From NCBI GenBank assembly GCA_024403675.1, contig JAKSRH010000015.1, forward strand, positions 1 through 35,224: a DNA stretch of 35,224 nucleotides, written 5' to 3'. Below, one piece after another: positions 8,597 through 15,858 of this stretch. The first letter of the stretch is position 1; every line of letters starts with the position of its first letter. The position numbers and the translations under genes are program-made. The DNA comes from Saccharofermentans sp. (GTDB taxonomy: Bacteria; Bacillota; Clostridia; Saccharofermentanales; Saccharofermentanaceae). The notes under the pieces were generated by a model. That model was not told the origin of the DNA. It did not search any database and saw only the letters and a program-made list of their open reading frames with translations.

Positions 8597-8613
8597 TTAA
8601 CACATTTTGTCAA
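8597..8613 (-). promoter_or_regulatory. hdr-flx-frd promoter region with inverted repeat
   Basis: On the minus strand, TTGACA (plus 8608-8613) is a perfect -35 hexamer about 120 bases before hdrB. It is the left arm of an imperfect inverted repeat, TTGACA-N5-TGTTAA (8597-8613). The best -10 candidate (CATAGT, about 14 bases further) is weak and badly spaced. An operator over the -35 is inferred, and Rex or another redox regulator would be a natural guess, but the match to the Rex consensus is not good. Confidence 0.4.
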
Positions 8614-8621
8614 CGAATTGT

Positions 8622-8656
8622 GTAAAAAATAAATGAACCGCCGATTTCTCGGCGGT
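8622..8656 (-). terminator. Terminator of the diguanylate cyclase gene
   Basis: CCGCCGA-TTTC-TCGGCGG (8638-8655) is a perfect 7-bp stem with a 4-base loop. On the minus strand it is followed by a T-rich run (TTCATTTATTTTTT). It separates the diguanylate cyclase gene from the hdr operon promoter. Confidence 0.85.
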
Positions 8657-8722
8657 CACTTGTAAAAAATGATGAATATTTTTTGCGATTATCTATTATA
8701 GGTATATCAAATGATTTTCAAA

Positions 8723-11029
8723 TTACCTATAAGAACCATTTCTTGCCTTCTTCTCTGTCTTCTCGTTATAGAGCTTCTCGTCAGCAAGGTCAAGTACAGA
8801 ATAGATATCAATATCAGGTGAACATTCGAATTCGTAAATACCTGTACTCATATCAATAGGATATGGCTTACTAACATTTTCATTATGGCGCTTGAGAATT
8901 TCTGTAATCCTCTTTTTAATTACAGCTTCGCAGTTCTCTACACCTACAATGGCAAATACTACAAACTCATCTCCTCCGAGACGACCAATAATATCTGTAC
9001 TTCTAAATGTTTCCTTAAGAACAGCCGCAATCTCACGAAGAGCAAAGTCACCTTCATCATGACCAAACTTATCATTAACCATCTTAAGGTTATCCATATC
9101 AGCATAACATACAAGTGTCTTCTTGCCCTTGTTCTGAAGATCTGTAATAGCTTTCTGTGAATGATCAAGGAATCCACGTCTGTTATAAAGGCCTGTAAGC
9201 TCATCAGACTTGGAAATAGCATCAAGAAGACTGTTATCTCTCATGAACTGCTCAAGAGAATTCTGAAGAGTCTTCTTCGCTTTCTTCTGACCCTCAATAA
9301 GGAGCAAAGACTTAAGTGTAATAGAAAGCTGGTTAGCTACAGGTGAAATGTCTGCGAAGCTTCGACAATCTGAATCAACAACAAGCATTCCATACAAGTC
9401 ATCACCAACAAATAATGGGAATGCAACTAAGGTCGCTCTGTCCTCATTATCTACAAACTCATTATCAAAAATACCAACTGTTCTAACGAGCTGCTGCTCT
9501 TCTACTGGGGCTATTGCACCTTTTCTATTAGCCACAGCCTTAAGCAAGATAGAGTTTGGTCTCTTCCACTTAACATCAGCAGAATTATGAACATTACCTT
9601 GGAACAAATACATCAGTGTCTGCTTGAATCCAATATTTGGCAAACCATCAATCAAGTGCTCATAAGATACTTCGTTATCATTTGATACAAGGAACACATC
9701 CTCACTTCTCTGATTTACAAGTCTATTAAGCTTGTCGGATCTGCTTCGGTCATCACTATCGATACTAATAGCTCTGAAGGAAAGCTGTCTATAGAAACCA
9801 GTAAAGATCTCGTGAATAGAATTAATGCTATCTAAATCATTAACAGCATCGACAGCTGTCTTCTGAAGAATCGCTAACACATTATAGAACTTCTCAGGAA
9901 CCGTATATGAGAAAAGTAATGGACTTACAATAGAACCAAATGAATTATTAACATCATCCCAAGAACTTGAACCGCCTGTAAGCACACTAGCGTAAGCCTG
10001 AAGGAATGCATTAATCTTCTGCTTAATCTTTCCAACAGCCGCATCCTCTTCAAAGATGCCAAAAAGATACTTCTCAATAGAATCAATAAACTTGTTGTTG
10101 CCGTTAAAAATGCTTTCCAAATGGAGGCGACTATACATCTCTACATAATTAAGACCTTCGCAGCCACAAGAAGATCTCTGAACAAGATATGTCTCAACCT
10201 CCATGTTAGTAAGTTCAGTACCCTTAATATAATTAGGAGCATTAATAAAAGCCTTGTAAGTAAGGTCAGCAGAACTAGCTTCTACTGTAGTAAGAGGCGG
10301 AACCATAGCAATAGAAACAGCATCATCATCAAAACCAGTTACTAAAATATCTTTACCTGGGACAAGTCCCATCTCGTAGATAACCTTGTAACCACCAACA
10401 GCCATACTATCATTAGCAAAAACAATAGCGTCAAGTTTGCTGTTCTTCTTCATCAATTCACGAACTACATCTTCACTTTCGTCAGTAAAGTCTCCATAAA
10501 CAATTTGCTTATCACTAAGTTCAAGACCAAATTCAGCTACAGCCTCGCGACATGCATCAAGTCTCTCCAAAGCATCCTGATTAGTCTTAGGGCCACTTAC
10601 ATAACCAATATTTTTTACATGGTGCCCTTCAATAAGATGACGAACTACATTTTTAAAACCAGACTTGTTATCAAAAGTAACAGACTGATAACCATCAACC
10701 TTAGCAAAAAGGTGAACAATAGGTACATCTGGTAATGATTCAAGAAATTCCTGCTGAATCTTCTCACTTGCACGAGAACAAATAGTTCCGAGAAGGACAT
10801 ATAAAATATCAATATTCTGGCTACTAGCTAGGGAGAAAACGGAGTTATATTGATATTCATACTCCTTAGAACCAAATTTACCATCTGGCTCTCCTAAATA
10901 TCTTCCTGGGAAAACAATTAAGTTTGCATCCAAGTGCTTGGCAGCAAGTTCCGCACCCTTACATGCTTGGCTGGTGAAATAATTATTAAGGTCATCGACC
11001 ATGAATCCGATGTTCAAACGCTTCGCCAT
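8723..11029 (-). CDS. LacI-like sensor / GGDEF diguanylate cyclase
   Basis: 768 residues. Residues 5-270 resemble the periplasmic-binding-protein-like ligand domain of LacI/GalR regulators (start RLNIGFMVDD; conserved AIVFANDSMAVGG near 205), but without a helix-turn-helix. A middle region of about 440-610 looks like a GAF-type domain. The C-terminal 165 residues are a GGDEF domain with an intact GGDEF (685-689) and an inhibitory RSTD I-site (676-679) five residues upstream, so it should make c-di-GMP from GTP and be product-inhibited. There is no signal peptide or membrane span, so it probably senses a cytosolic ligand. The neighbouring GH5/GH17 genes suggest a sugar, by inference only. Confidence 0.9.
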   Translation of the reverse strand: MAKRLNIGFMVDDLNNYFTSQACKGAELAAKHLDANLIVFPGRYLGEPDGKFGSKEYEYQYNSVFSLASSQNIDILYVLLGTICSRASEKIQQEFLESLPDVPIVHLFAKVDGYQSVTFDNKSGFKNVVRHLIEGHHVKNIGYVSGPKTNQDALERLDACREAVAEFGLELSDKQIVYGDFTDESEDVVRELMKKNSKLDAIVFANDSMAVGGYKVIYEMGLVPGKDILVTGFDDDAVSIAMVPPLTTVEASSADLTYKAFINAPNYIKGTELTNMEVETYLVQRSSCGCEGLNYVEMYSRLHLESIFNGNNKFIDSIEKYLFGIFEEDAAVGKIKQKINAFLQAYASVLTGGSSSWDDVNNSFGSIVSPLLFSYTVPEKFYNVLAILQKTAVDAVNDLDSINSIHEIFTGFYRQLSFRAISIDSDDRSRSDKLNRLVNQRSEDVFLVSNDNEVSYEHLIDGLPNIGFKQTLMYLFQGNVHNSADVKWKRPNSILLKAVANRKGAIAPVEEQQLVRTVGIFDNEFVDNEDRATLVAFPLFVGDDLYGMLVVDSDCRSFADISPVANQLSITLKSLLLIEGQKKAKKTLQNSLEQFMRDNSLLDAISKSDELTGLYNRRGFLDHSQKAITDLQNKGKKTLVCYADMDNLKMVNDKFGHDEGDFALREIAAVLKETFRSTDIIGRLGGDEFVVFAIVGVENCEAVIKKRITEILKRHNENVSKPYPIDMSTGIYEFECSPDIDIYSVLDLADEKLYNEKTEKKARNGSYR

Positions 11030-11034
11030 TGAAA

Positions 11035-11083
11035 CATCCCCCTATACCAGATAAATTATTTTTTATCATAGCATAGAGGGATG
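11035..11083 (-). promoter_or_regulatory. Hairpin over the ribosome binding site of the diguanylate cyclase gene
   Basis: In the minus-strand RNA, CAUCCCUCUAUG (plus 11072-11083) can pair over all 12 bases, two of them G-U, with UAUAGGGGGAUG (11035-11046). An inner 6-bp stem GAUAAA/UUUAUC lies between. The second arm contains the GGGGG Shine-Dalgarno site, and the ATG (11029) follows 5 bases later. It may hide the ribosome binding site, or be a DNA operator if transcription starts inside it. It is not followed by a T-run, so it is not a good terminator. Confidence 0.55.
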
Positions 11084-11115
11084 TATGTTTTTAATATTTA
11101 TATATAAACAATTAA

Positions 11116-12582
11116 TTAACTTTGCTTTTTTCCTTTACTCTTGCCTAGGAAAAATAGGCCAACATACGCGCCAATTACAAAAACTACACCTACACCGACA
11201 TAAACACCAACTGGTACTCCTGACTTTTTAGTTTCTGTCGCCTTTGGTTCAGTTACTGTCTCGCTAGTCTCGACTGTAGTCTCTATGGTAGTCTCACTAC
11301 TAGCAGATGTAACCTCTGCAGCCGTCTCCACTACTGTAGTCTCCGCTAACTCTGTTTCTACAATAGGTTCATCTATTGGTTCATTGGCAGGAGAATTCTG
11401 AATAGGAGTTTGTGTGCTATTGCTTACGATTGCTGTAACAATATCTGTCTTCCATTCAAGATTGCTTCTATTTACTATGGCATAACCGCCTTCACTACTG
11501 CCTGTACCAAACTGACCATTATCCCAGACAAAACACTTAATTCCTTTAGAAGAAGCACTACTAATGAAGTAAGAAAAGTACTGTGCGATAGCAGCATCAT
11601 TATTCTTATACTCCGCACCACACTCTCCGATAATTACAGGGAGCCCAGTCTGTGAAGAAAAATTAGAAATGGCATTCATGACACCATCAATTTCACTCTT
11701 ATCACCATCACCAAAGTCTGAGTGAACAGTAGTCCAGTTAACAGTCGCATTTGTGCCAGTAAAGCCCCATGGTGCATATACATGAACCTGAAGTGCTAAG
11801 TGATTTGTAGCAGAATCATTTGGCACCACAAAATTATTTATTACCTGCGAATCATAAGATGCGACATAAGTATTAACTATGAGATTACGCTGAGCATTAT
11901 TGCCACCAGTAGCTCTTACAGTATCTACGAAAGCTTGAGCATAAGAATTAACCGCATTGTACGCACCATTACCTGTACTAGGTGCATTCCAGGTGTTGTT
12001 CATATCAAGCATCTCGTTATAACCTTCAAACATCAAGTGATAGTCATAACTTTCGAACTCATTGGCAATATTTGTCCAAAGTGCCTTGAACTTATCCTGT
12101 GTGGAAGTGTATGTGCCCTCATCAGCAATTACCCAGCACACCTTGTCTCCACCATGTTCGCCTGTATCGTGGTGCACATTAAGGATTACATACATATCCT
12201 CTTCGTAAGCATAATCAACAACTTCCTTAACGCGAGCCATCCATGCTGGATCCACATTACCATTATCATCAATGTGTTGCGCCCAGGTAACTGGAATTCT
12301 GATTGCGTTAAAACCCTGTGCCTTAACAGACTGGATGAGTTCTCTAGTAACTACAGGGTTACCCCAAGCCGTCTCGAAAGCGGATGGTGTAGTACCAGAT
12401 ATCCATGTGCCATAAGAATCAAGAGTATTACCAAGATTCCATCCTACATTAATGGCGGCAATCTCCTCAGATGCTGTTGGAAAATAACCTTCAGCATTAA
12501 CAGGTCTACCGATCGAGGCGAAAATGTTAATCACCAAAAGTGCTGCGACTATAAATGAAATAATCTTCTTTTTAACTAGCAT
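11116..12582 (-). CDS. Secreted, membrane-anchored GH5 endoglucanase
   Basis: 488 residues. Signal peptide (1-30, ending PVNA), then a GH5 catalytic domain resembling subfamily 4: INVGWNLGNT (44-53), NAIRIPVTW (92-100), LNVHHDTG (134-141), the acid/base Glu190 in GYNE, HVYAPWG (267-273) and the nucleophile Glu320 in IIGECG. A Thr/Glu-rich linker (about 390-450) leads to one C-terminal TM helix (455-479) and a basic tail. It should cut beta-1,4-glucans at the cell surface, held by a TM segment rather than a sortase LPxTG or dockerin. An ATG at 12756 in the same frame runs back through the GH17 gene; 12582 is chosen because the signal peptide begins there. It starts 7 bases after the GH17 stop with only a weak site, so it may depend on translational coupling. 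Confidence 0.9.
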   Translation of the reverse strand: MLVKKKIISFIVAALLVINIFASIGRPVNAEGYFPTASEEIAAINVGWNLGNTLDSYGTWISGTTPSAFETAWGNPVVTRELIQSVKAQGFNAIRIPVTWAQHIDDNGNVDPAWMARVKEVVDYAYEEDMYVILNVHHDTGEHGGDKVCWVIADEGTYTSTQDKFKALWTNIANEFESYDYHLMFEGYNEMLDMNNTWNAPSTGNGAYNAVNSYAQAFVDTVRATGGNNAQRNLIVNTYVASYDSQVINNFVVPNDSATNHLALQVHVYAPWGFTGTNATVNWTTVHSDFGDGDKSEIDGVMNAISNFSSQTGLPVIIGECGAEYKNNDAAIAQYFSYFISSASSKGIKCFVWDNGQFGTGSSEGGYAIVNRSNLEWKTDIVTAIVSNSTQTPIQNSPANEPIDEPIVETELAETTVVETAAEVTSASSETTIETTVETSETVTEPKATETKKSGVPVGVYVGVGVVFVIGAYVGLFFLGKSKGKKQS

Positions 12583-12589
12583 CACAAAC

Positions 12590-13453
12590 TTACCACTTGC
12601 GCTTTCTATCATTACCATAGATACCAAAACAGCACTCAGAGGACTGTGGTGTTGGGCCCTTCCAAAGCTCGTCGAAAGCTTCAAAAATAAAACCAACAAC
12701 CTTATCTTCTTCAAGCCAAGCAGCGAGCTCATCATCATAAGTGGACTCATCCTCAAGCTTTACACAAGAACTCCAACCCATCTCAGTGAAAATAAACTCC
12801 TTATCAGGGAAAGTCTCCTTCATGAGCTTAAGATGATCCTTATTAAACTGAACTGCATTTGGAACATCTACATTTGAGTGATAGGGGTAACTGTGACCAG
12901 AAATAAAGTCAACTGCCTCTGCTACTTGTGGAATATTGAGCCAATCACTACAACCTTCACAGAAAGTAACAGGAGTATCAATCTGCGCCTTAATCTCCTT
13001 GATGTGATAAAGAAGTCTCTCCACAGGTACCTTATGAGCAGTCCATACTGGAGTGTTCTCATTTCCAACAGATACTGCAATAATTACATCAGAAAATTCC
13101 TTAGCGAGCTCGATAAGTTTAACTCTCTCTCCGTCATTACGAGCGATATGAGCCTGAAGTTCCTCCTGTGTAAATTCCTGTTTTTCAAATGGACAACCAA
13201 GGTTGTTTACTTCATTTACAGAATCCATGCCCACGATACACTTGATAGGATAATTCTTCTCGCGAATAATCTCACATACATATCTAGCATGAATATTAGG
13301 ATCGTACATTCTAAGATACTTATAACCCTCGTTTACAAGAATCTCGAGATCCTCTGCTATTTCTTCCTTTGAAGGCGCCTTGCCCATAGGGCTCTGACCC
13401 TCTCTATATCCGGAATAACAGATAGCTTTTCCATATTCAAAAATATTGCTCAT
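12590..13453 (-). CDS. GH17-like beta-1,3-glucanase/transglucosidase, cytosolic
   Basis: 287 residues. Family 17 features: RMYDPN near 48, the acid/base Glu132 in SVGNEN, the nucleophile Glu224 in FTEMGW, and a C-terminal GFIFEAFDELWKG segment before the final strand. Bacterial GH17 enzymes cut or rearrange beta-1,3-glucans. There is no signal peptide, so it acts inside the cell, perhaps on imported laminari-oligosaccharides. It begins after a strong AAGGAGAG site and is the first gene of a two-gene unit with the GH5 enzyme. The family call is good; the substrate is inferred. Confidence 0.82.
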   Translation of the reverse strand: MSNIFEYGKAICYSGYREGQSPMGKAPSKEEIAEDLEILVNEGYKYLRMYDPNIHARYVCEIIREKNYPIKCIVGMDSVNEVNNLGCPFEKQEFTQEELQAHIARNDGERVKLIELAKEFSDVIIAVSVGNENTPVWTAHKVPVERLLYHIKEIKAQIDTPVTFCEGCSDWLNIPQVAEAVDFISGHSYPYHSNVDVPNAVQFNKDHLKLMKETFPDKEFIFTEMGWSSCVKLEDESTYDDELAAWLEEDKVVGFIFEAFDELWKGPTPQSSECCFGIYGNDRKRKW

Positions 13454-13486
13454 ATTTTCTCTCCTTAAAAACCAAACTGAATAGAT

Positions 13487-13515
13487 TTTATCATCTCTTC
13501 ACCCTGTGGTACAAT
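13487..13515 (+). promoter_or_regulatory. Extended -10 promoter, near-leaderless gene
   Basis: TGGTACAAT (13507-13515) is an extended -10 element; TTTATC 17 bases upstream (13487-13492) is a poor -35. Only nine bases separate it from the ATG at 13525, and no Shine-Dalgarno site is present, so the mRNA should have a leader of 0-3 bases. Confidence 0.6.
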
Positions 13516-13524
13516 TCATCAAGT

Positions 13525-14868
13525 ATGAAAGTAAGTGAATTTACAAAAAGATTATTTTCTTATAGAAGACTTGTTGGAAGCATATTGATTTCATCTATGC
13601 TGTTAACAGGTTGCTCTATTTTGGGTAATAATAGTGCTCAAGAAAGCACTCTCCCTTCTGATAGTTCAACGCCTACAATTGCTACTATGGCTTCATCGAC
13701 AGAAGCAACAGCTACTTCCAGTGTGCCTGTAGAGACCGAGCCACCAATATCTTTTACAGAAGAATTCATTAATTATTTTTACATGAACCTTCTCGGAAGA
13801 GATGCTACGTCTGAGGAAATTCAGCTATATAGGGATGACTTAGAAAACGGTTCCATTTCTGTTAATAATTTTATTATTTCCATTATCGAATCTAGTGAAT
13901 TCACATCTAGAGGCTACTCAAATGAAGAGTATGTAAATCTTTGCTACAGTGTACTTTCGCAAGACTTCCCAAGTGAAGAGTTATTAACATACTGGTGTGA
14001 TGTTATTGATTCCGGTACAAGCCTCTCAGACGTCGCTCAAGAATTCATGTCTACAGATGCTTTCCGTGAATTGTGCTCAAGTTATGGCCTTATGCCTTTC
14101 TACGAAGGCGAAATGGCTCCAGGATCTACACCTCGTGAAGTGATAGAAGGTGCAAACGGAGATAAGATTATTACAGGTGTTGGTGGATATACTCCTAGCG
14201 CAGAAACACTTAACGAGATAAACGAAGCTCTTGATAGTATATCTTCTAGAGGCTGGAGTGTAGGCTTTCTCGTTATCGATATGCAAAGCAACCTCGGTAT
14301 CGTATATAACCTAGATCAAGAATTCTACACAGCAAGTTCTATTAAGGGGCCTTTTGCCACTAGTCTTGCAATGTATAATCCTGAAGCTGCTGCCAATCGA
14401 GAATATACTATTGTTAATATGCTTGTTAATTCAGATAACGATGCATATACAAGCCTTAACGACTCATATAGAAGAACCTACATCCAGCAATTCTGCGAAG
14501 AATGCGGTGTGGATCCTGCACTATGTGTTTATAAATACCCTACAATAACAACTAGAGATTTGGGTCTCATGTGGATTTATTCCTACTACTACTTTGACCA
14601 AGATGAATTCAGTCAGACAGTAGGTTCTTGGTTCGAGACCCCCTACTACTCCCTTATCCATAGCGAATTAGGAGAAATGTACACTACTCGTTCTAAGGCT
14701 GGTTGGGTAGCTGACGATAATCCAAAACACACAACCACCGTAGATGCCGGTATCGTTTATTCAGACCACGGTGACTATGTTGTTGTAATTATGTCCAGGG
14801 TACCAAGTTCTATAGAACCACTTAGACCTTTGATGCAGGCACTTAATCGTGCTCACGACGAAATGTAA
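13525..14868 (+). CDS. Lipoprotein with DUF4214 and beta-lactamase-like serine hydrolase domain
   Basis: 447 residues. The lipobox LLTGC puts the lipidated Cys at 30; a Ser/Thr linker follows. Residues about 78-185 match DUF4214 (FINYFYMNLLGRDATSEEI and a second half ending EFMSTDAFREL). Residues about 215-447 form a class A beta-lactamase-like fold with the three motifs in place: S271-x-x-K274, S303-D304-N305 and K391-A-G393. It should be an outer-face serine hydrolase, a beta-lactamase, carboxypeptidase or esterase acting on wall material. DUF4214 is often found with surface or S-layer-like parts. It has no ribosome binding site. The next gene follows after 35 bases with its own strong site. 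Confidence 0.83.
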   Translation: MKVSEFTKRLFSYRRLVGSILISSMLLTGCSILGNNSAQESTLPSDSSTPTIATMASSTEATATSSVPVETEPPISFTEEFINYFYMNLLGRDATSEEIQLYRDDLENGSISVNNFIISIIESSEFTSRGYSNEEYVNLCYSVLSQDFPSEELLTYWCDVIDSGTSLSDVAQEFMSTDAFRELCSSYGLMPFYEGEMAPGSTPREVIEGANGDKIITGVGGYTPSAETLNEINEALDSISSRGWSVGFLVIDMQSNLGIVYNLDQEFYTASSIKGPFATSLAMYNPEAAANREYTIVNMLVNSDNDAYTSLNDSYRRTYIQQFCEECGVDPALCVYKYPTITTRDLGLMWIYSYYYFDQDEFSQTVGSWFETPYYSLIHSELGEMYTTRSKAGWVADDNPKHTTTVDAGIVYSDHGDYVVVIMSRVPSSIEPLRPLMQALNRAHDEM

Positions 14869-14903
14869 TTTTTATTTTTATAGGAGAAAAGAAGGAGGTA
14901 AAA

Positions 14904-15776
14904 ATGAAGAAAATTACAAAGTTATTAGCAGGCGCTGTTATTCTTTCCATGGCACTTGGTATGACAGGTTGCTCCAAGGAAGGCAAATTTACAGCAAAAA
15001 AATTCCAGAAAGTTGCTTTGGAAAATCTCGAGGCTGAAGAATACACAATCGATGATTTAGATGTAGATGACCCAGAAGAAATTGCTGGTGATCTTATGGC
15101 AGACATCGAGGATGGTATCTACATCAATGTAACTGGCGAAGAAATGATGGACTCTGATGCATATGACGAAGATATCCTAAACATCTTTTACGCAGTTTTA
15201 GACATTGACTTGGATATTGAAAAAATTGATTCCACATCTATATACATGCGTGCTGAGGGTGAGGATGAAAATGATTTCTATGGTATCGTAAGTTCCCTTA
15301 TGGAATTCAGTGATAAGGATGCAGCAGCAGCTTATTTCCAGAGTCTTATCCATAACCTTAACCGTACAATCAAGATTGTAAATGCAGTTTGTGATAGCGA
15401 ACTCAACATAGAGGAACTTGATAAAGATTACTATAGCTACAATGGTAGCAATTCTGGTCACCTCATCTTGAAGCTTTCCACAGACGATCTCGATATCGAT
15501 GAGATTGATGATATTGATGGTTCAGCAACTATCGTAGTTGGTATCTATATCGAAGGCAAAGACTTTATGGTTGTTGCATGTGCATGTGCTGATTCAGAAG
15601 GATGTGATGAAATTTCTGAATTCTATAAGCTTCTCGGCATGAAGAACCCATTCGAGTTCGAACCAAATGAAATGCTTATCGACTTCATTAATGACACATA
15701 TGACAATGCTGACTCCATTGCAAAGAAGTGGATGAAGAAAGTTCAGAATTCTCCTCTCGGCGAGACAAGATATTAA
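14904..15776 (+). CDS. Acidic lipoprotein of unknown function
   Basis: 290 residues, lipobox GMTGC (Cys at 23), preceded by a strong AAGGAGGT. The mature part is very rich in Asp and Glu (for example IDDLDVDDPEEIAGD near 48) and has no recognised domain. It sits 35 bases after the DUF4214/hydrolase lipoprotein and before a bidirectional terminator, so the two are probably one unit. The composition suggests an extracellular, cation-rich or wall-associated setting, but no function can be assigned. Confidence 0.85.
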   Translation: MKKITKLLAGAVILSMALGMTGCSKEGKFTAKKFQKVALENLEAEEYTIDDLDVDDPEEIAGDLMADIEDGIYINVTGEEMMDSDAYDEDILNIFYAVLDIDLDIEKIDSTSIYMRAEGEDENDFYGIVSSLMEFSDKDAAAAYFQSLIHNLNRTIKIVNAVCDSELNIEELDKDYYSYNGSNSGHLILKLSTDDLDIDEIDDIDGSATIVVGIYIEGKDFMVVACACADSEGCDEISEFYKLLGMKNPFEFEPNEMLIDFINDTYDNADSIAKKWMKKVQNSPLGETRY

Positions 15777-15801
15777 TTAACAAATAAAAACATCAAACAA
15801 A

Positions 15802-15834
15802 AATGGCCATCTCAATGAATCTGAGGTGGCCATT
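15802..15834. terminator. Bidirectional terminator between convergent genes
   Basis: AATGGCCATCTCA and TGAGGTGGCCATT form a 13-bp stem (one G-U) with a 7-base loop. On the minus strand it is followed by TTTTTGTTTG, on the plus strand by AGTTTGTC, so it should work best for the minus-strand surface-protein gene that ends at 15859. Confidence 0.8.
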
Positions 15835-15858
15835 AGTTTGTCTAAATTATCAATCAGC

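Noticed and set aside
12583..12756. Upstream 58-residue extension of the GH5 enzyme
   Set aside because: It overlaps the GH17 reading frame, and the signal peptide clearly begins at the ATG at 12582.
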